The notes below the pieces were generated by a model that was not told the DNA's origin, searched no databases, and saw only the letters and a program-made list of their open reading frames with translations. Position numbers and translations under genes: made by a program. Of a DNA stretch of 43,206 nt, positions 30,345 through 38,187 are shown in pieces; position 1 is the stretch's first letter; each line of letters opens with the position of its first letter. The DNA is from a virus, in IMG/VR virus record IMGVR_UViG_3300034418_013339, positions 1-43,206 of that record. One strand, written 5' to 3'.

Positions 30345-31497
30345 ATGGCCTCTTATTAATGACAATATTACCCAAGGTGATAGAGAAATCTTAGCTGATT
30401 TTTGTCTAAATGGTGAACGTTTCACAAATGGACCTAAAGTTAAAGAATTTGAAAAAATCTGGTCTGAATGGTTAGGTGTTAAACACTCTGTAATGGTTAA
30501 TTCTGGAGCATCTGGAAATTATATTTCAATTGCTATGGTAAAAGAATTAATGGGTGAGGGAGAAGTTATTGTACCCCCTATTGGTTGGGTTAGCGACATA
30601 TCTTCAGTTGCTCAATTAGGTATGACACCTGTATTTGTAGATGTTTCACTTGATGATTTTAATATTACAGCTGAAAATATTAAAAATGCTATTACTAAAG
30701 ATACTAAAGCAATTGTATTAGTTCATACACTTGGGTTCCCAGCAATTAATGATGAAATTATTCAAATTGCTAAGAATAATAATATTATGTTAATTGAAGA
30801 CTGTTGTGAGGCACATGGTGCTACTTATAATGGTAAGCGTGTAGGTTCATTCGGAGATATCTCATTGTTCTCATTTTATTTTGGTCACCACATTACTACC
30901 ATTGAGGGTGGAACTGTTTGTGTAAATGATGACAAGCTTTATGATTTAGCTAAACTATTCCGTTCACACGGAATGACTCGTGAAGCATCTCAGGAATTAC
31001 AACGTGATTATCAATTAATGCACCCTGACCTAAACCCATTGTTTACTTTCGCTGTAGCTGGGTTTAATATGCGTTCAACTGAATTAAACGCTGTACTTGG
31101 TATTGAACAAATGAAGCGTTTAGACTACAATATAGAACGTAGACGTGAAAATCTTGACATTTGGTTAGATACTCTTGATAGTTCTAAGTTTATGACTTTC
31201 TTTAAAAGACAAGGAAATAGTAACTTTGCTTTACCTCTTATGATGCAAGGTGCTACTCGAGATAAATTGAAAGATGTTTGTGATATCTTAGAAGCTGAAG
31301 GTGTAGAATACCGTTTAGGTACAGCTGGCGGTGGTAGCCAAGCACGCCAACCTTATTTGAAAAAATTTCCTCATAGAATTAATGGTACTTTAGCTCAAGC
31401 AGACTATATTCACGATAATGCTTTGTATGTAGGTAACCATACCGATTTAACTGAGGAACAAATTGTTAATCTTTGTAAAAAATTAAATAATGTTTGA
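30334..31497 (+). CDS. ColD-like PLP-dependent sugar 3-dehydratase (DegT/AHBA fold)
   Basis: A 387-aa protein of the DegT/DnrJ/EryC1 fold. Seen: MVNSGASGNYISIAMVKEL, VIVPPIGWVSDISS, IEDCCEAHGATYNGKRVGSF (154-173) and LFSFYFGHHITTIEGGTV (178-195). The PLP-binding Lys of aminotransferases is replaced by a His185-His186 pair, as in ColD (GDP-4-keto-6-deoxymannose 3-dehydratase) and E1/RfbH enzymes (AHHITMGEGG). The YVGNH near the end also matches ColD. It would remove the C3 hydroxyl using PMP, giving a 3,6-dideoxy-4-keto sugar. I therefore do not call it an aminotransferase. Confidence 0.85.
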   Translation: MGFKWPLINDNITQGDREILADFCLNGERFTNGPKVKEFEKIWSEWLGVKHSVMVNSGASGNYISIAMVKELMGEGEVIVPPIGWVSDISSVAQLGMTPVFVDVSLDDFNITAENIKNAITKDTKAIVLVHTLGFPAINDEIIQIAKNNNIMLIEDCCEAHGATYNGKRVGSFGDISLFSFYFGHHITTIEGGTVCVNDDKLYDLAKLFRSHGMTREASQELQRDYQLMHPDLNPLFTFAVAGFNMRSTELNAVLGIEQMKRLDYNIERRRENLDIWLDTLDSSKFMTFFKRQGNSNFALPLMMQGATRDKLKDVCDILEAEGVEYRLGTAGGGSQARQPYLKKFPHRINGTLAQADYIHDNALYVGNHTDLTEEQIVNLCKKLNNV

Positions 31498-32452
31498 TAA
31501 CCAAAAAGTTTTAGTAACTGGGGGGGCTGGAATGATCGGCCGTCAGTTAGTTGATTTGTTAGTAGAAAGAGGAGCTCAAGTAACAGTAGCTGATTTAAAT
31601 CAACCCACAGATTTACCTGAAGGTGTTAATTTTGTCCAAGCAAACTTACTTTATTTTGATCAGTGTGAAAATATTTGCTCTGGAATGGATTATGTATTTA
31701 ATCTTGTAGGTATTAAATGTTCCCCTAAAGTAACTATGGAACAACCAGCTGATATTATGGGTCCTATGATGCAGTTTAATACTAACATGCTTGAAGCAGC
31801 TATGAAAGCTAATGTAAAATGGTATTTGTATACTAGTACTGTTGGTGTTTATACTCCTGCTGAAGTGTTTTACGAAGATGATGTTTGGAAAGGATCTCCA
31901 TCACCTAATGATTGGTATGGTGGTTGGGCTAAACGTATGGGAGAATTGCAATGTGAAGCTTATGCTAAACAAAGAGGTGAAGGTATTTGTTCAATCGTAA
32001 GACCAGCTAATGTGTATGGTCCTTATGATAACTTTGATTTAAAAAATGCTATGGTTGTTCCTTCACTTATCCGTAAAGCCCATGAAAATGAAATTTTAGA
32101 TGTGTGGGGTGATGGTTCTCCAATTCGTGATTTTATTCATGCTAAAGATGTTGCTCGTGGTATGATTTTTGCTGTTGAAAATAAAATCACTGAACCATTG
32201 AATTTAGGTTCGGGTACTGGAGTAACTATTAAAGAGTTAGCTGAAACTGTAGCTAATTACTTTGATAAATCTATTCAATGGTCACCCGAAAAACCATCAG
32301 GTGATGCTCGTAGAATTTTTAGTATGGAACGAGCTAATTCATATGGTTTCTATCCTGAGGTTTCTATTAAAGAAGGCGTGGAGAGCACAATTGAGTGGTT
32401 TATATTGAACCAAGATAAAATTGAGAAAAAATTTAATGCATTAAATAAATAA
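31490..32452 (+). CDS. NAD-dependent epimerase/dehydratase (extended SDR), GDP-fucose-synthase-like
   Basis: A 320-aa SDR. Seen: VLVTGGAGMIGRQLVDLL (8-25), LYTSTVGVY, IVRPANVYGPYDNFDLKNAM and VWGDGSPIRDFIHAKDVARG. The NVYGPYDNFDL and PSLIRKAHE pieces resemble GDP-L-fucose synthase. The catalytic YxxxK is odd: WYGGWAKRMGE (142-152) puts Tyr143 five, not four, residues before Lys148. It may reduce the keto side chain or C4 of the new sugar (inference). Confidence 0.82.
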   Translation: MFDNQKVLVTGGAGMIGRQLVDLLVERGAQVTVADLNQPTDLPEGVNFVQANLLYFDQCENICSGMDYVFNLVGIKCSPKVTMEQPADIMGPMMQFNTNMLEAAMKANVKWYLYTSTVGVYTPAEVFYEDDVWKGSPSPNDWYGGWAKRMGELQCEAYAKQRGEGICSIVRPANVYGPYDNFDLKNAMVVPSLIRKAHENEILDVWGDGSPIRDFIHAKDVARGMIFAVENKITEPLNLGSGTGVTIKELAETVANYFDKSIQWSPEKPSGDARRIFSMERANSYGFYPEVSIKEGVESTIEWFILNQDKIEKKFNALNK

Positions 32453-32454
32453 TT

Positions 32455-33414
32455 ATGGGTTTTTATAAAGGAAAAAATGTTTTAGTAACTGGGGCAGCCG
32501 GAATTACAGGTCATGCTGCTGTTAAAAGATTATTAGCTGAAGGAGCTAATGTTAGAGCAACTGTATATCAAAATAGAGGTCTTGATATTGAAGATCATCC
32601 AAATCTAGAAGTAGTCCAATGTGACTTAATGAAGCACGAAGATTGTATGCGTGTTCTAGAAGGTATGGATGTTTGTTTCAATTTTGTGGCGTTTATTAGA
32701 GGTGCTAAAGGTCAAACTGAATATAGTAATGCTCTTGATTTAGTACGAAATAATTTGTTTACTTCAATTAATATGATTGATGCAGCTGTTCGTAGTAAAT
32801 TAGATAGATTTGGTTTTGTTGGTAGTTCAACTATGTATCCTGATGTATCTCATGCTGTAAATGAAGATGAAGCATTTGATTCAAATCCTCATAAATTGTA
32901 TAGAGGTGTGGGTTGGATGAAACGTTACGTAGAAAAAGTAATTGAATACTACCAAGATATTTCAGAAACTAAGTTTGGTATGGTTCGCACAACTGCGATT
33001 TATGGTCCTCATGATGCTTTTAATGAAAATGGGCATGCTATTCCCCAATTGATTATGAAAGCAGATAGTGGAATGAATCCATTTGAAGTTTGGGGTGATG
33101 GTTCTCAAATGCGTGATTTTATTTATGTAGATGATGTTGTTGATGCTGTAATGACAGTTGTTGAAAAAGCACCTACAGGACGTCCTTATAATGCTGCTAC
33201 AGGTAAAGGTACTACAGTAACTGAATTGGTAGAAACTATTACGGACATTTATGGTTACGAACCTGAATTCAATTATGATGTTACTAAACCTACTATGATT
33301 CCTATTCGTTTGGTTGATGTATCAAGAATTAAGGATGAATTAGGTTGGGAAGCAAAACACGACCTTAAAACAGGACTAGAAAAAACTATTGAGTGGTATA
33401 AAAATAACAAATAA
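32455..33414 (+). CDS. NAD-dependent epimerase/dehydratase (extended SDR)
   Basis: A 319-aa SDR paralogous to the one before it. Seen: NVLVTGAAGITGHAAVKRLL, FVGSSTMYPDV, VRTTAIYGPHDAFNENGHAI and VWGDGSQMRDFIYVDDVVDA. The catalytic region YRGVGWMKRYVEK (149-161) has Lys156, but Val at the YxxxK Tyr position. It shares the GWxKR core with its neighbour. Substrate unknown; it belongs to the same pathway by position (TAATG overlap with the next gene). Confidence 0.82.
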   Translation: MGFYKGKNVLVTGAAGITGHAAVKRLLAEGANVRATVYQNRGLDIEDHPNLEVVQCDLMKHEDCMRVLEGMDVCFNFVAFIRGAKGQTEYSNALDLVRNNLFTSINMIDAAVRSKLDRFGFVGSSTMYPDVSHAVNEDEAFDSNPHKLYRGVGWMKRYVEKVIEYYQDISETKFGMVRTTAIYGPHDAFNENGHAIPQLIMKADSGMNPFEVWGDGSQMRDFIYVDDVVDAVMTVVEKAPTGRPYNAATGKGTTVTELVETITDIYGYEPEFNYDVTKPTMIPIRLVDVSRIKDELGWEAKHDLKTGLEKTIEWYKNNK

Positions 33415-34424
33415 TGGTTAATGCTTTCATTACAGGTATAACAGGAATGGTCGGCTCACATTTGACCGACTTCCTGTTAGAAAATACAGATTGGAAAATT
33501 TACGGACTTGCTCGTTGGAATGATTCATTAGAGAATATTGAGCATTTAGCAGAAGAAATTAATAAAAAAGAACGTATTGAAATTATTTATGGTGATTTAA
33601 ATGATTTAGCATCTCTTATTACAGCTGTAGATAAAGCAAAACCCGATTATGTGTTTCATTTAGCTGCTCAATCATACCCACAAACTAGTTTTGATGCGCC
33701 TATAGAAACGTTACAAACTAATATATTGGGCACTGCGAATTTATTAGAGGCAATGCGTAAAAGCGTTTATAATCGCTCTATAATTCACGTATGTGCCTCA
33801 AGTGAAGTATTTGGTCGAGTACCTAGAACTAAACTTCCTATTAACGAGGAATGTTCATTCCATCCAGCTTCACCTTATGCTATATCTAAAGTTGGAACTG
33901 ATTTAGTAGGTCGTTATTATGCTGAAGCATATGGAATGACTATTATGACTACTAGAATGTTTACCCATACTGGTCCTAGACGTGGAGATGTATTTTCAGA
34001 ATCAACATTTGCTAAACAAATTGCTATGATTGAAGCTGGTTTACAAGAACCTAAAATTTATGTAGGCAATTTGGAATCACTTAGAACATATGCTGATGTT
34101 AGAGATGCTGTAAAAGCATATTATATGTTAGTTACTAAAAACCCAATTAGAGGGGAATATTATAATATTGGTGGTGATTATACTTGTACTATTAAAGAAA
34201 TGTTAAATTATCTTATTAGTCAATCCACAGTAAAAAATATTGAAATTGTAACAGATCCAGATCGTTTACGTCCTATAGATGCTGATTTACAAATCCCAGA
34301 TACTACAAAATTCCAATCTCATACTGGTTGGGAACCTGAATATACTTTCGAACAGACTATGGATGATTTGTTAAATTATTGGAGAGATAAAGTAAAATCC
34401 GGAAGGAAATTTTTAAGACGATGA
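33414..34424 (+). CDS. gmd: GDP-mannose 4,6-dehydratase-like SDR
   Basis: A 336-aa protein that would form GDP-4-keto-6-deoxymannose from GDP-mannose. Seen: AFITGITGMVGSHLTDFLLE (GxxGxxG), VFHLAAQSYPQTSFDAP, CASSEVFGRVP, SPYAISKVGTD with an intact YxxxK, and FTHTGPRRGDVFSESTFAKQ, characteristic of GMD and related RmD enzymes. The first 70 nt hold a 13-bp hairpin. It is the logical first enzyme for the ColD-like and TPP enzymes upstream. Confidence 0.85.
   Translation: MVNAFITGITGMVGSHLTDFLLENTDWKIYGLARWNDSLENIEHLAEEINKKERIEIIYGDLNDLASLITAVDKAKPDYVFHLAAQSYPQTSFDAPIETLQTNILGTANLLEAMRKSVYNRSIIHVCASSEVFGRVPRTKLPINEECSFHPASPYAISKVGTDLVGRYYAEAYGMTIMTTRMFTHTGPRRGDVFSESTFAKQIAMIEAGLQEPKIYVGNLESLRTYADVRDAVKAYYMLVTKNPIRGEYYNIGGDYTCTIKEMLNYLISQSTVKNIEIVTDPDRLRPIDADLQIPDTTKFQSHTGWEPEYTFEQTMDDLLNYWRDKVKSGRKFLRR
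33440..33478 (+). repeat. Long intragenic hairpin at the start of the gmd-like gene
   Basis: AACAGGAA plus GTCGG pairs with CCGAC plus TTCCTGTT: 13 bp with a 2-nt bulge (TG) and an 11-nt loop. It begins 26 nt after the gmd-like ATG. Position near the start suggests an effect on translation or mRNA processing. Confidence 0.6.
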
Positions 34425-35152
34425 GAATATTAGTTATAGGAGATAGTTGTACTGACGTTTTTAGATATGGTAAGGTAACTCGAATTGCCCCTGAAGCCCC
34501 AGTCCCTATTATTGTACCTGAACGTGAAACCGAAAACCCCGGAATGGCGGGTAATGTAGTAGCTAATCTAAAAGCATTAGGTGCTGAGGTAGAATTTATT
34601 ACTAATAAAACTAAAATTCGTAAAGTAAGATACGTTTGTTCTAAGTATAATCATTTACTTTTAAGAGTAGATGAAAATGATAAGTGTGAACGATTTGATA
34701 TTGTACCTTTCAAAACCAAAGAATTTGATGCCGTTATTATTTCAGATTACTGTAAAGGGTTTTTAGAAGAAGAAGATATTCAAATGATATCTAGAAGTTT
34801 TGAATGTCCCGTATTCTTAGATACTAAAAAAATATTAGGTGAGTGGGCTTTGTCTATTGATTTTATTAAAATTAATTTTCACGAATACGAACGTAATAAA
34901 GAAGTTCTAGCAAATAATTCTTATTTAAATAATAAAACTATTGTAACTAGGGGTAAATACGGCTGTGATTATCAAGGTAAAAATTACCCTACAATAGACG
35001 TTCCTGTGAAAGATGTCTCAGGAGCAGGTGATACATTTCTTTCAGGTTTAGTAGTAGAATATGCTCGTTCTAAAGATATAGATAAAGCAATTAAATTTGC
35101 TCAAGATTGCACAACTATAGTAATTCAAAAATCAGGAGTATCAACTGTTTAA
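34421..35152 (+). CDS. HldE/RfaE-like sugar kinase (PfkB family), shortened
   Basis: A 243-aa kinase resembling the kinase domain of heptose-7-phosphate kinase (about 320 aa). Seen: LVIGDSCTDVFRYGKVTRIA then PEAPVPIIV, NPGMAGNVVANLKALGAEVE, ISDYCKGFLEEEDI and DVSGAGDTFLSGLVVEYA, the PfkB catalytic signature with its Asp. About 50 residues usually found between GAxVxLV and the KTR/LLRLD region are missing. Possible roles: activating a sugar 7- or 1-phosphate for the glycan. No nucleotidyltransferase domain is fused. Confidence 0.8.
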   Translation: MRILVIGDSCTDVFRYGKVTRIAPEAPVPIIVPERETENPGMAGNVVANLKALGAEVEFITNKTKIRKVRYVCSKYNHLLLRVDENDKCERFDIVPFKTKEFDAVIISDYCKGFLEEEDIQMISRSFECPVFLDTKKILGEWALSIDFIKINFHEYERNKEVLANNSYLNNKTIVTRGKYGCDYQGKNYPTIDVPVKDVSGAGDTFLSGLVVEYARSKDIDKAIKFAQDCTTIVIQKSGVSTV

Positions 35153-35155
35153 GTT

Positions 35156-36052
35156 ATGGAAATATTTGAATTTGAAAATAAATCATACCTGATTAGTTTT
35201 CTTTTGCTTACAAGAAAAAATCCTGAAGGTATTAAAAAAGTAATTAATAATTTTACTTCACTTTCAGATAAACAATTAGATAATTTTGAATTAATAATTA
35301 AGATTGATTATGATGATGAAGAATCAATAAATTTAATAAAAGAATTTTCTAATCAAAATACTAACCTTAAGTTTCTTGTTAGTTCTAGATTAAAAGGGTA
35401 TCCTAGTATGAATGAGTTTTCTAGAGATATTGCTTATTTAGCTAGGGGTAAATACCTAATGCATATTAGTGATGATACTGAAATGGTTACTCCTAATTGG
35501 AATAGAATTTTAGAAAATGAACTTAAAGAAACTAGATTTTATGCTTGTAACTTTAATTTTGTTAGTTCTAAAGGAGAATCAGTAAATATTAAAGATGCAG
35601 AAGAACCTAAATGGGCTGAGGATAGAACTTTTTTAGGGAAAGTAGGAGTAAATTTTCATGATTTTATTTACATAGCATACCCTAAAAAAATTATGGAATT
35701 GTGGGGATTTGTTGCTCCACATGCTTTAGTAGATAATTTTATAGGAGATATTGGTAAAAGAGTTAGTTTCCACCCTTGGAACACCCCAGTTTATGAATTT
35801 ATTGATAGTATTGAAATAAACCATTATGGGGGATTCCCTGAAGATTCAGAATCATTTCATACTAGTGAACTATCAGAAAAAGTTCACAATACTTATCGTT
35901 CTTATATAAATGATGCTTTATTCTTTGATTGTGCTAATAAAGTAAAAGAATACATTGAATGGGAAAAATGGCATAAACAACACAAACTAAACATTGTTAA
36001 TGATTTTAGAAATAGTGGATTAAGTGTAAAAGATTATTTTGATTTGAAATAA
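35156..36052 (+). CDS. Glycosyltransferase, GT2-like
   Basis: A 298-aa protein. Seen: LISFLLLTRKNPEGIKKVIN, NFELIIKIDYDDEESI, RGKYLMHISDDTEMVTPNWN with a DD(T) motif at the DxD place, and a C-terminal helical region ending LSVKDYFDL. Starts with the TTTAAGTT leader. It may be related to the transferase at 19584. Acceptor unknown. Confidence 0.72.
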   Translation: MEIFEFENKSYLISFLLLTRKNPEGIKKVINNFTSLSDKQLDNFELIIKIDYDDEESINLIKEFSNQNTNLKFLVSSRLKGYPSMNEFSRDIAYLARGKYLMHISDDTEMVTPNWNRILENELKETRFYACNFNFVSSKGESVNIKDAEEPKWAEDRTFLGKVGVNFHDFIYIAYPKKIMELWGFVAPHALVDNFIGDIGKRVSFHPWNTPVYEFIDSIEINHYGGFPEDSESFHTSELSEKVHNTYRSYINDALFFDCANKVKEYIEWEKWHKQHKLNIVNDFRNSGLSVKDYFDLK

Positions 36053-36900
36053 TGAAAACAGCAGCTATATTATACAGCCGTAATGATGGTTACAAAGAAG
36101 ACGAAAGATCAGCTATTTGTATTAATTCAATGGTTGAAACCTTTGATGAACTTTGGTATATTGATTGGAATTCACCTGAAGATAAAGGTTCATTGTTGTG
36201 GCAAATTGAAGATAAGTTAGTTAAAAAAGGAAAAATTAAACATATTATTATTCCTCCCTCAATTGCTTCTCAATTAACTCCACCAGATGCTAGTGTTGTA
36301 AACGGGCTAATCCCACCTAATTTAGTATTTAGAAGAACTGATGCTGATTGGATTGTAAATACTACTATAGATATTATTGCTCCTAAAAGAGAATTATTTA
36401 ATAATTTCCTCAAAACAGCTAACCCAAATACATTTTATACTTTATCAAGAAGGGACATTGAATACCAAGATGTAATTGATTACGGAATAGACAAATGGCA
36501 AGAATATAGAGATATTTTAGATAAAACTACCCAAGAAAGACGATTGCCAGCAATGGTAACTCCAAATGATAAATATAGCTTAATTAATTGTTGTGGAGAT
36601 TTTCAATTAGCATCTCGTAATGTTTGGAATACTATTAAAGGGTATGAAGAAGAAATGTATTATGCTTGCTTCCCAGATACTAATATTCAAAAGAAAGCAG
36701 TATTAAATGGGTTTGGTTTAGAAGCAATTTATGATGTTCCTTTATACCATATGTCTCATACGGGAATGGGTAATGATGGTTCGTCTCCTTCAAAACAAAA
36801 ATACAATGACCCTTGGAAATGGGTAGAATATTTCCAAACCTCAAAAAATACAGAAGATTGGGGTTTAAATGGAGTAGAGATAGAATACGAAACTATCTAA
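36052..36900 (+). CDS. Glycosyltransferase-like protein (GT-A fold, uncertain)
   Basis: A 282-aa protein. Seen: TAAILYSRNDGYKEDERSAI, FDELWYIDWNSPEDKGSL, FRRTDADWIVNTTIDIIAP (with a DAD motif), CCGDFQLASRNVWNTIKGYE and VPLYHMSHTGMG with a late His. These features match a GT2-type family with a GxF-x-G-WE-like closing motif. Last enzyme of the glycan island; the ORF ends where the small accessory genes begin. Confidence 0.65.
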   Translation: MKTAAILYSRNDGYKEDERSAICINSMVETFDELWYIDWNSPEDKGSLLWQIEDKLVKKGKIKHIIIPPSIASQLTPPDASVVNGLIPPNLVFRRTDADWIVNTTIDIIAPKRELFNNFLKTANPNTFYTLSRRDIEYQDVIDYGIDKWQEYRDILDKTTQERRLPAMVTPNDKYSLINCCGDFQLASRNVWNTIKGYEEEMYYACFPDTNIQKKAVLNGFGLEAIYDVPLYHMSHTGMGNDGSSPSKQKYNDPWKWVEYFQTSKNTEDWGLNGVEIEYETI

Positions 36901-36934
36901 TATTTATTACTGAATACTTTAATAACCCCCTACT

Positions 36935-37255
36935 ATGGAAAAAGACACCAAAACCAAAAAAAGGGAGGTAACTAACATTGAGCTTGTTTATGGAAGTAAA
37001 GAAGATCTTGTTAGCTTAGCTTCAAAAGAAGAGTTTGTAAACTTCATTTTAGAAGACAGCTTAAAAACAATTACGAAGGCAATTAAAGAAAATTTGGAGA
37101 AGGTTGAATTATTTAATATATTGAACCTGTCATTGATAGTAGAACTAGACAAATCTAAATATAAAAACGTTTTAGAACGTATTATACAGCACTATGTCGA
37201 GATTGAGGATTATGACAAATGTATTGAAATTCAATCACTTATAAACAAATTATGA
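36935..37255 (+). CDS. Helical protein, paralogue of the gene at 38999
   Basis: A 106-aa protein. Its C-terminal half, ending IEDYDKCIEIQSLINKL, resembles the UvrB/UvrC-type Y-x-x-C/A-x-E-x-x-x-x-I helical hairpin and the end of the gene at 38999 (EEYERCVEIQNAIQKL). Overlaps the next gene by ATGA. Function unknown. The 34-nt gap before it contains TAATATTTATTAC, which may be a poor promoter box. Confidence 0.6.
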   Translation: MEKDTKTKKREVTNIELVYGSKEDLVSLASKEEFVNFILEDSLKTITKAIKENLEKVELFNILNLSLIVELDKSKYKNVLERIIQHYVEIEDYDKCIEIQSLINKL

Positions 37256-37410
37256 GAAAGTGGAAGTATTATTACCTAAATGATTCTAAAAAAGAAACTT
37301 GTGGTACTTTATATGCCGAAAACATTAATGAAGCATATTTAATTGCCAGCCGAATGAAACAACTACCTATTAAGGAATTCAAAGAAATATTTGGAGTTGA
37401 AAGACTATGA
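37252..37410 (+). CDS. 52-aa protein of unknown function
   Basis: MRKWKYYYLNDSKKETCGTL start, ending EIFGVERL. It fits exactly between its neighbours with ATGA overlaps on both sides, which supports its reality. No homologue recognised; lysine and tyrosine rich. Confidence 0.5.
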   Translation: MRKWKYYYLNDSKKETCGTLYAENINEAYLIASRMKQLPIKEFKEIFGVERL

Positions 37411-37817
37411 GTGAAGAATTTGAAGGGTTAGGTGATATTAAAGATCTATTTAACCAAGTCTTAGGTTCAGAAGTAACTATTAAAGACAATATAGATGCTA
37501 CTGAAGAAGGAGTGTTTATAGTTTTTATCAAAAAGTTAGAAGAAGCTTATAATATTGAAAACCAATTATTTGATATTGGTGGTTTAGAATTAGCTAAAGT
37601 AACTGACCCACTTTGGTTTGTTCTAGAAAACTCATTTAAATTCTTATATGGAGAAGAAGCAACCGATTTAATCTGGTGGTATATTTTTGATAGATTTAAC
37701 CCAGATGGTTCAGTTGTCCCATTGGAAGATGAAGATGGGAAACAATATACTTTTAATGATCCTAAAGATTTATGGGCTTATATTAAGTATAGATTTCCTG
37801 AAGAAAATGAGGAATAA
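37407..37817 (+). CDS. Acidic phage protein of unknown function
   Basis: A 136-aa acidic protein (MSEEFEGLGDIKDLFNQVLG start). It contains VTDPLWFVLENSFKFLYGEE followed by ATDLIWWYIFDRFNPDGS. The aromatic-rich core looks like a conserved phage family that I cannot name. A strong promoter begins at its 3' end. Confidence 0.6.
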   Translation: MSEEFEGLGDIKDLFNQVLGSEVTIKDNIDATEEGVFIVFIKKLEEAYNIENQLFDIGGLELAKVTDPLWFVLENSFKFLYGEEATDLIWWYIFDRFNPDGSVVPLEDEDGKQYTFNDPKDLWAYIKYRFPEENEE

Positions 37818-37850
37818 TTTGGTTTTGTAAAAAAATATTCGTATATTCGC
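37818..37850 (+). promoter_or_regulatory. Promoter of the DksA-like gene group
   Basis: TTTGG (37818-37822), the 19-nt spacer TTTTGTAAAAAAATATTCG, then TATATTCGC (37842-37850). The gene starts at 37884; TACGTATAATT, the candidate RHH operator also seen at 21244, lies between (37866-37876). Confidence 0.75.
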
Positions 37851-37883
37851 GAAAATTTTAAAAGTTACGTATAATTATAAGTT

Positions 37884-38186
37884 ATGACACTAGAAATGAT
37901 TCCTTGTATTAAGTGTAAGCAAGATATGCCCAAACTTAGATTAGAAAAGTATGGCTACCGAAGTTGTGTAAATTGCTCTACAACTGGGGCTTACCGTGCT
38001 ATTACCACAACACATGGAGAAGGAGACCATACATGGAATGATATTCAATTAATGACTCCTGAACAATATGATTCTTATCAAAGGTTAGAGGCATCTAGTA
38101 GTGGTAAAAAAATAGCTAGTGAATCAAATGATTTTGATGATGATAGAAACCTTCAAGGTCCATTTATTATCATAGACGAAGACTAA
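37884..38186 (+). CDS. DksA/TraR-like zinc-finger protein
   Basis: A 100-aa protein. Seen: PCIKCKQDMPKLRLEKYGYR then SCVNCS (residues 7-32), matching the CxxC-x17-CxxC zinc finger of DksA/TraR with the P-x2-RL in between. The long N-terminal coiled coil of DksA is absent, so it is more like TraR-type fingers or a stand-alone zinc knuckle. The C-terminal half is acidic and flexible. It may bind RNA polymerase (inference). Confidence 0.7.
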   Translation: MTLEMIPCIKCKQDMPKLRLEKYGYRSCVNCSTTGAYRAITTTHGEGDHTWNDIQLMTPEQYDSYQRLEASSSGKKIASESNDFDDDRNLQGPFIIIDED

Positions 38187-38187
38187 T

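Noticed and set aside
30334-31497. Labelling the DegT-fold protein as an aminotransferase
   Set aside because: The PLP lysine is replaced by a His-His pair as in ColD and E1/RfbH dehydratases.
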